Shown here: positions 21,961-32,289 of the stretch, piece by piece | Numbering within the stretch: the stretch's first letter is position 1 | Layout of the letters: each line of letters begins with the position of its first letter | Origin: Cryptomeria japonica | Taxonomy: Eukaryota > Streptophyta > Pinopsida > Cupressales > Cupressaceae | DNA: 64,000 bases | Reading direction: 5' to 3' | NCBI RefSeq assembly: GCF_030272615.1 | Contig: NC_081413.1 | Location: 329,680,802-329,744,801, forward strand | The notes under the pieces: generated by a model | The model's input: only the letters and a program-made list of their open reading frames with translations | Databases searched by the model: none | What the model was told of the DNA's origin: nothing | Program-made: the position numbers and the translations under genes

Positions 21961-24900
21961 TTTACTTGGGGAGCTTACATCAAACCCTTCAATGGGTTGT
22001 AATCCAAGATTTTTACAATGAAATTGGAACTTTTCTTTACAAAGTGGCTTGGTCAAAATATCTGCAACTTGGTCTTCCCCCTTGCAATAGAGGAGTGAAA
22101 CTTGCTTGTCTTCAATTTGTTCTCTAATAAAGTGGTGTTGGAGAGCAATGTGTTTTGTCCTGGCATGGAAAACTGGATTTTTAGCCAAGGCAATGGCACT
22201 TTGGTTGTCACAATACAATTGAGTTGGTTCGTGTTGAGGTAGACCCAAATCTTCAAGTAGTCTTCTAAGCCACAAGACTTCTTTGGAAGCATTAGTGCAT
22301 CCTTTGTACTCAGCTTCAGTGGATCCAAGAGAGGTAGATTGTTGCTTTTTACTATTCCAAGAAACTGCTCCTGAACCAACAAAAAAACAATAACCACAAG
22401 TAGATTTCCCATCATTGGGATCTCCACCTAGATCGGAATCAGTAAAACCTTTTAAAGTAAAGTCGGAATTTGCATCGTAAAACAAACCTACATTAATAGT
22501 TCCTTTAATATATCTTAAAATTCTTTTAGCAACTTTAAAGTGTGTTTGTTGAGGTTTAGACATGAATCTTGAAACCAAACCAACACTATAAGCAATATCT
22601 GGCCTAGTAAGAGTTAAATAATTTAAACTTCCAACTAATTGTCTATACAAAGTAGGATCAACAAGAGGAGTTTGCATATCAAGCATTAACTTAGTGCCTA
22701 ATTCAATAGGAATTGAAACATGATGAGCATCATTCATTTTAAACTTATCTATGAGATCTTGAGCATATTTACTTTGAGATAAGAAAATTCCTTTAGAGGT
22801 TTGCCAAATTTGCATTCCTAAGAAATAATGTAAAAGACCTAAATCAGTCATTTGAAATTTTTGATTAAGTTGAAACTTAATATCAGAAATCAAGGTATTG
22901 GAACTTGAAGTAAGAATCAAATCATCTACATACAAGATAATAATTATAATATCATCTTCACTATGTTTAATATACAAGTTAGGATCATTTTTACTTCTAA
23001 TAAATCCTTGAGAAAGAAAGAATGTATTAATCTTTGAATACCACTCCCTAGGAGATTGCTTTAATCCATAAATTGATTTCTTTAATTTACAAACTAAGTG
23101 TGCATTACCTTCTTTAATAAAACCAAGAGGTTGAGACATATAAATTTCCTCATGTAAATCACCATTAAGAAAAGCACTTTTAACATCCATTTGGTGAATA
23201 GGCCAATTCATTCTAGAAGCTAAAGCAAGCACAAGTTTAATTGTAGGCATTTTAGCAACAGGAGCAAAAGTTTCAGTATAATCTAAGCCTTCAATTTGAG
23301 AAAAACCTCTAGCAACTAATCTAGCTTTAAATTTACTAACTTGATTATTAGCATTCAATTTGGTTTTATAAAGCCACTTGCAAGAAACAAGATTTTTACC
23401 ATGAGGCAAGGGAACTAAATCCCAAGTTTGGTTAGAAGTTAAAGTATCATATTCTTCCTTCATTGCTTTTTGCCAATGCGGTTGATTTTTAGCTTGATCA
23501 AATGTTTTAGGATCATTAGAATTCATAATAGTAGTCATTAAAGCATAATTACAATAATTAACTCTTCTAGCTTGAAGTCTATCCATTCTAGCTAAATATT
23601 CATCACTATCTTGAATTAAAGATTTAAACCATTTAGGTCTTCTTTTAGAAGTAATGGATTCATCACTAGAAGAAGAGTCATGAGGAGTAGAGTTTTTATT
23701 ATCATCATCACTATCACTAGAAGGAATAGAAAGAGATGCATTAGGAGTAGGGTTAAGAGAAGGAGGTTGGTCCTCCACAAGCACAACTTTGGTTTGACCA
23801 AGTTCATCATCCTCCACTTTAGAACAATCATGAATGCCCTTTTCTGCAATACAAACATCTCTTGCAACTTTTACCTTGTTAGTAATAGGATTGTAAACTC
23901 TATAACCTTTAGTATTTTCATCATAACCAACAAAAATAAAAGGAGAAGATTTAGCATCTAATTTTTTTCATTTCTCCTTAGGTTTGTGAACATAAGCTAT
24001 GGAACCAAAAATTCTTAAATTCTGCAAATTGGGCTTTCTACCAGACCAAGCTTCTTCAGGAGTTTTATCCTTTAAGGCTTTGGTAGGTGTTCTATTAATT
24101 AAATAAGTTGCACAAGCCATAGCTTCAGCCCAAAACTTGTAATCCATATTTTTAGCATGCAATAAACATCTAGCCATTTCAACAATTGTCCTATGCTTCT
24201 GTTCTGCCACACCATTTTGTTGTGGTGTATAAGGAACGGTAAGCTCATGTTTAATTCCAAAAGATTTCAAATAAGCATTAAATGCATTATTGACATATTC
24301 TCTTCCATTGTCAGTACGAAGAATCTTAATTTTAGAACCAGATTGCCTTTCTACAAACATATGAAATTCAGTAAACACATCAAGCACTTGATCCTTACTA
24401 TGAAGGAAATATATCCATGTTCTCCTTGAAAAATCATCAACAAAGGTAAGTGCATACCTTGAACCTTGGATGGAGGGATTCTCCATGGGACCCAAGAGAT
24501 CACTATGAACTAGATGCAATTTAGTGTATGCCCTCCAAGATTGACCATGAGGAAAGGGTTCCCTATGCATCTTACCACTCATGCAACCATTGCAAACAAT
24601 TTGAGAAGGAACAATACTAGGCAATCCATCAACCATATTTGGTTTTTGCATCAATGAAATATAATCAGAATTGAGATGGCCAAGTCTTTCATGCCATATA
24701 GTAAAATCAATAGTAGTAAGCAAAGAATACTTTGGAGGAGCAAATTCATAGAACTTGAATAAGTTATCACTATCCATTTTAGCAGTAGCAATAACATGAT
24801 TAGTGTTTGGATCAATGATATAACATATGCCCCTATAAAAGTTAATCTTATAATCTTGACAAAGTTTAGGAACTGAAATCAAATTTGATTTTAATTCAGG

Positions 24901-26088
24901 AACATAAAGAACATCATGTAATTTCCCATTAGGAACATTCACATCACCAATAGCTTCAACTTTACAACTATGATTATTAGCTAATTGAACAGGAATATTA
25001 GAAGTATCAGGATGCAAAGATTCAAAACATTCTTTATGAGAAGTAACATGTTGAGATGCACCAGAATCAATAATCCACTCAAGTGGTTGAGAAACATTAT
25101 AAGTACATGTAAATGTATGACGAGATGAATTACCATTATTATTACCTTTCTTATAATGAGGTTTATGTTGATTATTTTGATTATTTTGATTCATGGGCTT
25201 TTTACCATTTTGTTTCTTAAAACAATTATTAGTAATATGTCCATCTTTCCCACAATATGTGCAATGGGGTCTTGTTTGAGAATTATTCCTTTGATTATTG
25301 TACGTATTATTATGATTATTATTATGAGAATTGTTATGATAGGATTTAGAATGAGATTGATAATTAGAAGATTTGTGATTATTATTATGATTATTATTAT
25401 GATTATGATTATGTTTATTATTATTGGATCTAAAAGTATTATTATGATTTTGATTTTTAGACATAAAAGCATGTTCACTACTTTTAAGAGTACCAAATTG
25501 AATTAATTTAGCTTCCTCTTGACGCAATAAATTACGAAAAATATCATAAGTTAATTGAGTAGCTAAGCTAGGAATAGCAAGTTGAGCATGAATATTCGTA
25601 ATAAATTGTTGAAATTGACGAGGAAGACATTTTTTAAGAATAAGATGAATTAAATGTAAATCAGCTAGAGTAACTCCTAAACCAGTTAATTGACTATTAA
25701 CAGAATCAAACTTTAATAAGAATTCATCCATAGTTTTAAAATCCGTATACCTTAGATCTTCAAGTTGATCTTGAAGTTGAATTTTTCGGGATTCATTTGA
25801 GCTATCATAAGTTGTTTTTAAAATTTCCCAAGCTTCATGCGCTTTTGTACAATTTCCAATTAAAACATACAATTCAGGAACCATTGAAATACCAATTAAA
25901 CCAAGCGCTTCCTCATTTTGAGCCTTCCATCTATATAGGTCGGCTTGAGGAGCAGTTGTAGCGGGTTCAAAGGTTTTATCAGTCGCAACATCCAAAAGGT
26001 GTTTGAAACGAAAAATAAACGAGATATGTGTTTTCCATGAATGATAATTGGAACTATTTAATTTAATTTCTGGAATTAATGTAGACAT
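21955..26088 (-). pseudogene. Gag-pol polyprotein of Copia C, one stop codon
   Basis: One frame of about 1,377 codons from ATG 26088. It encodes all activities for Copia replication, in order. Gag (UBN2-like) spans residues about 1-200, followed by an N/H-rich stretch and the zinc knuckle CTYCGKDGHITNNC (about 275). The protease has DSGA (about 340). A pre-integrase HHCC-like region (WHERLGHL..CNGCMSGK) precedes the integrase triad D530, D592 and E628. RT has AFLNGDLHEEIYM and YVDD (about 1052); RNase H has FTDSDLGG, STEAEY and CDNQSA; the C-terminal motif is VADILTKPL. The only visible lesion is TGA at 23968-23970 between integrase and RT; downstream sequence stays in the same frame. Copia superfamily is certain, lineage not assigned. 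Confidence 0.96.
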
Positions 26089-27155
26089 GATAGCAAAATA
26101 ATGAACAAATTATGCTTAATATTGAAAAAAAATGCCCACTTGGATTAAAAAAAATAAAAAATTTAACCTCCTTGATTAAAAATTGAACTAAAATTGATTA
26201 AAATTTTTTTTTTTAAAAAAAAAATATTTATGAAAAAGTTTTCAAAACTTTATGATTATCTAAAAATGTTATATTAAAAAACTTTAATTAAAAAAACTAT
26301 TAAATTACTTTAATTTTAAAAAAATAAAAAACTTGTTAACTTTATTATGTGAAAGAGTCTTAAAATAAACTAAAGGAAACTTTCATATATGTGAGAGAAT
26401 CTTAAAAATAAATTTAACTTTTTAATCTATATATTAAAAAACTTTAAATATTAATAATAAAATAATTTTATATTAAAAACTTTTTATAAAATATATATAT
26501 TAACACTTAAAACAAAATAAATTTTTTTTTTATATATTTTTATATATATTAAAACTTTATAAAGAAACGTTTTAAAACTTTATAAATTAAAAGGCTAAAC
26601 TTGACGTTTTAGTCTAATTTGAATGAGTAAAGCCGTAAAGCCCGCATGAAACAAGTATAAACCTGTTATATAGAGCAGGAAACGTATAAGTTATCAGAAA
26701 ATCTGCAAGGAAACCGATAAAGAATATGAATATTAAAAAAAACGTTATAAACTTAGACTGCAAATAAGTGAAATGAACCTGCAGAAACGTTACACAATAA
26801 TACAGTGCAGAAATTACCGAGACATTTGGAGCAGGGTACAGAGGTAATTTATAGCAAAGGAGTGAGTTAGGGAAACGAACTTCTGCAGTTGTTACAGGGA
26901 CTGAACCACGATGATCAAACAAATAATGATTTGCAACTCAAATATCAGTCATGATATTAAAGGAATATTTTTGGAACTGAATGAAACACAGAGAAACGTA
27001 CTTACACACTGCTTGAGCAGATTGGAGTATGACCAGGTAACAACCGACTTCGTTGTTAAATATATTTTAAATCCACAGAAGCTTTGAAAGAACAATTCGA
27101 ACCTGCTACCAATACCCCGTAGTTTGCGCAGACGTTGCCACTACGCCGTCAACGC

Positions 27156-27524
27156 AGGTTTTGGAGTGGAGGGATCGTTGGCGGGGGGTCGGATGAGGAG
27201 GTGCAGAGGCTGAGGGCTTGAGGGCATGCTGTTGGTCTGGCTTATCAGATCGTTGATGATATGCTTGACCAGGGGAGAACTACTGAGGACGATGATATGA
27301 TTGCCACAAGGAGAATATTGAGGCCACCAAAGAAAGGCTCAGCTGCAGAGATTGTTGGGAAGCGAGATAGGTACCGTGTTGATGGCTCGAAGATAATGAA
27401 GATCTACCTGGATCCTAAGGAGCGGAATAACACAGAATACAAGTTGGAAACCTTTGCTGGTGTTTACAGAAAATTTTGTGGGAAGAATGAGGTTTTTGAG
27501 TGCCCTTTGTCAGAGGCTAGTTAA
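27156..27524 (+). pseudogene. Captured chimaera: prenyl-diphosphate-synthase fragment joined to ribosomal protein eS7
   Basis: The plus-strand frame, antisense to Copia C, has two parts. 27171-27275 reads GGSDEEVQRLRA, a TGA at 27219, then [12 protein letters not shown]. This resembles the C-terminal part of a geranylgeranyl-diphosphate-synthase-type enzyme including its second DDxxD motif (DDMLD). After a short linker, 27297-27524 matches the C-terminal half of cytosolic ribosomal protein eS7 ([48 protein letters not shown]), with about 25 residues missing between KKGSA and EIVGK. It ends at a stop near the natural eS7 terminus. No introns are visible, so the source was probably mRNA. The eS7 match is strong; the synthase match is moderate. 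Both are from memory of the families. Function is unlikely. Confidence 0.75.
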
Positions 27525-27803
27525 ACTATTGAATGTTGAACTAATTTTTATGATTAGGGTATGCATCAAAATATTATTTTGGTTGGGACAAAATATTTAC
27601 TATCAGGTTAAACTTGAGCAAACAAAATATGCCAAAAGCAAGGCTGATATGTAAAGAGAACAAAATATAATGGAGATATAAGAATACACAGATATCAAAG
27701 CTACAGATTATGGTTATTCTGATAAGAACAACTATTAAAAACTTAAATCTTTCCTCTCAAAGAAACAAATTATGAGAACTAATGCAATGTAATAATAAAT
27801 CAG

Positions 27804-27961
27804 ATTTGGCGGCAAGCCGACCAAATAGATTAAGGAGACTGAGTTTGGCGGTAAACCTTCCAAACTATGCACACTAAAAAAACAGAAACTTTGGTGGCAA
27901 GCCTTCCAAAGACACAAATTTAAACTAGAAAGAAGGAACTTTGGTAGCAAGCCTTCCAAAG
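27804..27961 (-). repeat. Four tandem hairpins with compensatory changes (leader of Copia C)
   Basis: The units lie at 27804-27826, 27843-27865, 27889-27911 and 27939-27961. Outer arms are ATTTGG/CCAAAT, GTTTGG/CCAAAC, CTTTGG/CCAAAG and CTTTGG/CCAAAG. Inner arms are GGC-AA-GCC, GGT-AA-ACC, GGC-AA-GCC and a weakened AGC-AA-GCC. Spacing is about 39-50 bp. Confidence 0.8.
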
Positions 27962-28176
27962 CCCTTTTTTTTTAATAAAAAAAACTAGAATAGAAGATTA
28001 AACCTGCAGGCAAACTTGTTAACAAGTTTGAAAAAAAAGTTAAAATCTGAAACCAAAACCTGCACAATAGAAAATATTAGAAAAATAACTTCTTCTCCTC
28101 TCAAGAATGCCTCCAACAAGGTGAACTCCACAGAATGGTAACCTTCATCAATGTCAACTTAAAACAAGGATTAGAA

Positions 28177-28192
28177 ACCTACTCTGATACCA
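28177..28192 (-). other. Primer-binding site of Copia C (initiator tRNA-Met)
   Basis: Minus-strand TGGTATCAGAGTAGG directly follows the 5' LTR end TTTCCTTACA. This is the canonical plant Copia primer site. Confidence 0.92.
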
Positions 28193-28707
28193 TGTAAGGA
28201 AATACAAGAGCAAGGAAAGGAAAATAAAATCCAAGAAAGTTTATGATGAAGTAATTGTTACCAAGAGAAAAGCAAAAACCTTGGAGCATCACCCAAATGT
28301 GAAGAAGGAGGCACAAGAACTTTTGAAAGGGGAAAAGCAAAGAAAAACCCCTTGTGATATTATGAATGAGGCAATGCCTAAAATGAGAGAGAGAGAGAGA
28401 GCAAGAAACTCTTTACAATATTGTCATTAAGAAGAAATGAGAGAGGAGACATCTCTTAAATAGAGATGAGGAGAGGAGTTACAAAGTAACTCCCAAATCT
28501 ATGAATGCCACCATTCATAAAATGTGTGTGCCATGTGTCCACATCCTCTTATGGAGGAAATCTAATATTCCTTAATAAAGGAAAATAAAAGAAATGAATT
28601 GTCCTCACACATGTACTAGAGGACAAATTACATGTAGGAATTCCAAAGGAATATCCTAAACTAAATACAAATAAACCTAAGCTAAGTAAAGATTAAATAT
28701 TCTAACA
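28193..28707 (-). repeat. 5' LTR of Copia C
   Basis: It pairs with 21408-21947. A TATA-like CTATTTAAGA (minus) lies near 28453-28462. Confidence 0.95.
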
Positions 28708-29112
28708 CCAACTAGGAGCTGGCCTTATCCGGAGGTTCAGTCCAGTTATAGGTGACCCACAACCTTGGAGTGATCCCATGTATCTCCAAAAAGCTTAGTC
28801 TTATAACTTTGCATAGGGTGCATTTCTTGGAGATAACAAGAACATGTGGGCACTCAAAATGAATAGGTGACTCCAAAATGTCATAATCGACATTATAAAA
28901 AGTTACTCTAAAAACTTGAGCCCTATGACGTATCCAAATACTAATCTTACAAGGTGTGTAGGGAATAAGAACATCACAATGACCATCAAACTAAGAAAAA
29001 ACCATTTTTTTCTTTTCAAGAAAATAAAAATGATCTCCTAGGCAAAATAGGGTTTTTCTAAAAAGGTAAGGATAATATTCATTTTATCCTTTATTATCAT
29101 CATTATCCAACA
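28708..29112 (-). repeat. LTR fragment of older Copia remnant I
   Basis: On the minus strand it starts TGTTGGATAATGATG at 29112, directly after a Copia-type purine tract (AAGGTAGAGAT, 29113-29126). It runs left until it is cut by the insertion of C at 28708. Confidence 0.65.
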
Positions 29113-29157
29113 ATCTCTACCTTGACAAAAAAGTCATTGATACCTTCCCATGCCCAT

Positions 29158-29980
29158 TCATCTCATTCTATACAATCTAGGAGAAGCCAAACTCCACCTC
29201 AACTTCTCTATCAGTACTGGTTTAGTAAACATATCTACACAAGTTTTTGGTGTATGAACTTTCTCAATAGTTACTCCACCTCTATCAATAACTTGTATTA
29301 CAAAATGGTATTTAATTGCAATATGCTTGGTCCTAGCATGATAAACTAGATATTTAGCCAAATGGACAACACTTTGATTATCACAAAATACAAACACTTT
29401 GTCCTATACTTTTCCAAACTCACCCAAGATACCCTTCAATCAAATTGGTATATCTTTACATGTATGTGAGATAGCCATATACTCTACCTCAGTTGTAGAT
29501 AAAGTAACTGTTTCTTGAATCTTTGACATCCAAAAAAGTACGTCCACCTGCAAGAGGAAAGACATAACCTAAAGTAGATCTCCTTGTCCAAATCACGTGC
29601 AAAACACGAATCAACATAACCACACACTAAATCACTACAACCATTATAAGTGATACAATAATCACTTGTTCCTCTAAGATATTGAAGCACCCATTTCATT
29701 GCTACCCAATTTTCTTTAAGTGGATTTTACATGTATTTACTGATAACACCAACTACATGTCAAATATCTTGTCTTGTACATACCATCACATACAATAAAC
29801 TTCCTATTGCATTAGCATATGGTACATGACACATATAATCCTTTTCTTCTTTAGTAATAGGGCATAAAATTGGAAAGATTAAAAAAAAAGCTAAAGGGAT
29901 ATTTACTAGTTTCAAATTTTGCACACCGAATATTATGAGGATCTTCTCAACATATTTCTATTGTGATAACCAAAGCTTAA
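29158..29980 (-). pseudogene. Copia RT/RNase H remnant (element I)
   Basis: Degenerate C-terminal end of a Copia polyprotein on the minus strand. Recognisable pieces, in order: VPYANAIGSLLYVMVCTR (late RT, about 29750-29830), KWVLQYLRGTSDY (29660-29699), then RNase H with FVFCDNQSVVHLAK, YHARTKHIAIKYHF and VDMFTKPV (29158-29397). Stops and frameshifts separate them. The purine tract and LTR follow at 29126 and leftwards, so the element ends in the expected order. Upstream pol is missing. Confidence 0.88.
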
Positions 29981-30108
29981 TGTAATGTGGAAATTTGCAA
30001 TGACTATAAGATTATGAATTTAATCTACCACAAACTTAATAAAACCGTACAGAGAATCCAAATTACCAATGAGACATATAAAATAAGCTAAAGTTGTAAA
30101 CCTTCATT
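29981..30108. other. Junction between Copia I remnant and LTR of D
   Basis: Nothing recognised. Confidence 0.3.
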
Positions 30109-31172
30109 GTTGTTCCATTGTGTCCTATCAACTTCTACTCTTGTTCTTCGTATGATTGCTCTCAGATTTGAACTAGTTTTGCTTCAAGATGACAAAGATG
30201 AATGGACTATATGGTATGAAAGATTTCCTCTGCAACTATGTGGATAATGCAATGCAATGGAAAATGGGTAATATGATTTTGCTACAATGAAACTATATTA
30301 AACCGAAGGCACACTTTTAATTGCTAAAATGCTCTAAAATGTTTGAATCCCCAAAGATTGCTTGATAATGACTAGCTACAAATGTTGGAAAATGGCTTCC
30401 TTTTATATATTTTGTAAGACCAAAGTCCTATGTGGAAAAGATCAATGGTTGAAGGTGAAACTCGATAGAAGGAAGGGCTGAGAAGAATTGGTTAGAGTAT
30501 GAGAGAGAAAGGGGGAAGATGTTCCTCCTACGATGACAAGGTGGCGGACAAGGTGGAAGGAGAAGCCATATGGCATGATTCTCACCTTGACCAAGGATGA
30601 AGACCCAAGAATATAGAATGGTTGGAGATAATTTAGGCTTCCCAAGATAAGTGGAATCAACAATCTAGGGAGGTTGGAGAGAATTTTGGCATTGTAGGAC
30701 AAGTGGACCTTGACCAGGTTGATGTGGACAAAACCAACACCTAGGATGTAGGGGTGATGGAGAGAATATAGGAAGTAGGAGGATAGCTAAGTATCCTCCT
30801 CCTTTTGACTAGGAATGGATGTTGAGGATAATTTGGGGAATTAGATATTAAAAACATTTAATTTATTTAGCCACTTGGTTGTTGAGATGACATGATGAAA
30901 TGGACAAGAATATGACGTGGAATTTAGAATTGAAGAGTCATGTTGAATAAGTAATTAAATAATTTATAATTATTTAATCGTGATGAACTTTAGAAGAAAT
31001 GATGAAACATAATTAAATAATAAGTATTTAATTAATAAATTGACTTAGAAGAATATGACAAACGAATCAAATAAATAAATTTTTTAAATTTATTTATTGA
31101 TAGAAGAATAAAGTCATTAAATAAATAATAAATATTTATTTAATTATGTCTAGTCATTTTTAGGTGTATACA
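30109..31172 (-). repeat. 3' LTR of element D
   Basis: The right end GTGTATACA at 31172 and the adjoining TTTTTAGG match B's LTR terminus. A TATA box (TATATAAAAGG, minus) lies near 30395-30410. The left boundary (TGTTGTTCC at 30109) is a guess, as no second copy is present. Confidence 0.65.
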
Positions 31173-32289
31173 TTGTGCCTTGCATTGAGACAATGTTAGA
31201 ACAACGTTGTTTCAAAGAAAAATAAATCAAGTCTTAGTTTTCCCTTGATGGTGTGATATTAATGGTCTGCCCCCTCAAGAGATCAATTGGTGAAATTTTT
31301 TAAAAATTTTGGTGTGACGCAAGCAATCTCACGAATTAGGAAAATTTGGATAAAAATGGTAAAAATTAGGCGTCAAAGTTGATTTAGGGTGCCCCAGGCT
31401 TACATACTTACACACCTCCAATTAGGTTAAATGTGGGCTACATATAGAAATTTTGGGCCCACTTCCAACTTATTTGCAAATGTGGGACTTGAGGAGTGTT
31501 TTGTGGAGAGCCAAGTGTTGAGAGGAGAGTGCTTCCAGCTGTCATCATGGCGATCCCCTACCACATGCATTGATTCGAGCATGTTCGCAGATTCTAGAGG
31601 TTGCCTGATTATGGTCCTTTGGTATGTACCCTTGTACCTGCTTTGTACTTTTGAATTTAATGTGTTTTAGGGAAAAATTTGAATTGTTTAGGTGCTAAAT
31701 TTTTTTTTTTGGATTTTTAAATTTTTTTAGTGCATATGCATAATCTCATAGTGCATACGTTAATTTTTCTAGCACCTTTATTGTTTTGGTGCATTCAATT
31801 GATCTTTTGATACATACATTCATTCTTTTTGTGCATTCGTTACTTTAATGCATTCAACCATTAGGGTAGTGCATATGAATGAAAGTTTAACACATATGAT
31901 TTTTAGAACTTTTGTAGTTTATTGTAACACTTTCGATACTTGTTTTAGCACTTTTGCTCAATGTATTGGTGCATGTGTGATTTTATTTTGCGCATATTAT
32001 GATTTTAATGCATATGTAAGATGTGCTAGCGCTTTTACTAATTGGTTTAGCACTTTTTCTTTTTGTTGTGGTCTCAAGATAGTTGTAGGATGTTTTTGAG
32101 AATTTGGATAAGATCGTCACATGATTAGATATTTTTGATAGATGAGTTGATGACATGATCAATGATAGCCAACTGATAGGTGATCAATGAGATTGATGTA
32201 ATCTCCAAAGAGCTGATAGAATAGGCAATTGTGTACCTAGATAGGATAATTAGGATAGATGCAACTAGAGGTTATTATTGACACGTGTA
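31173..32289 (-). other. Trailer of D, part 1
   Basis: It includes GCCCCCTCAAGAGATCAATT near 31270, shared with B's trailer. 31720-32060 is a loose repeat of GTGCATATG/TAGCACTTTT motifs. No gene on the minus strand. Confidence 0.6.

Larger units (their letters stand above)
26089..28176 (-). other. Long 5' leader of Copia C
   Basis: It lies between the primer site and gag. 26100-26610 is extremely A/T-rich. 27156-27524 is a chimaera of two host gene pieces in antisense orientation. 27804-27961 holds four tandem hairpins. The remainder shows no coding signal. A leader of 2.1 kb is long for Copia elements. Confidence 0.75.
21408..28707 (-). mobile_element. Element C: young, nearly intact Copia retrotransposon
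   Basis: A 7.3-kb minus-strand element with LTRs of 540 bp (21408-21947, 3') and 515 bp (28193-28707, 5') and target duplication CCAAC (21403-21407, 28708-28712). The LTRs differ by about three substitutions, one GA-repeat length change and a 20-bp tandem duplication, so it is the youngest insertion in the window. A canonical initiator-Met primer site and a G-rich purine tract are present. A single gag-pol frame is interrupted by one stop. The 2.1-kb leader is unusually long and carries captured gene fragments. Confidence 0.96.

Noticed and set aside
25156-25506. Plus- and minus-strand ORFs rich in isoleucine and asparagine near the Copia C zinc knuckle
   Set aside because: They are frames of the ATT/AAT repeat that encodes the N/H-rich gag stretch.
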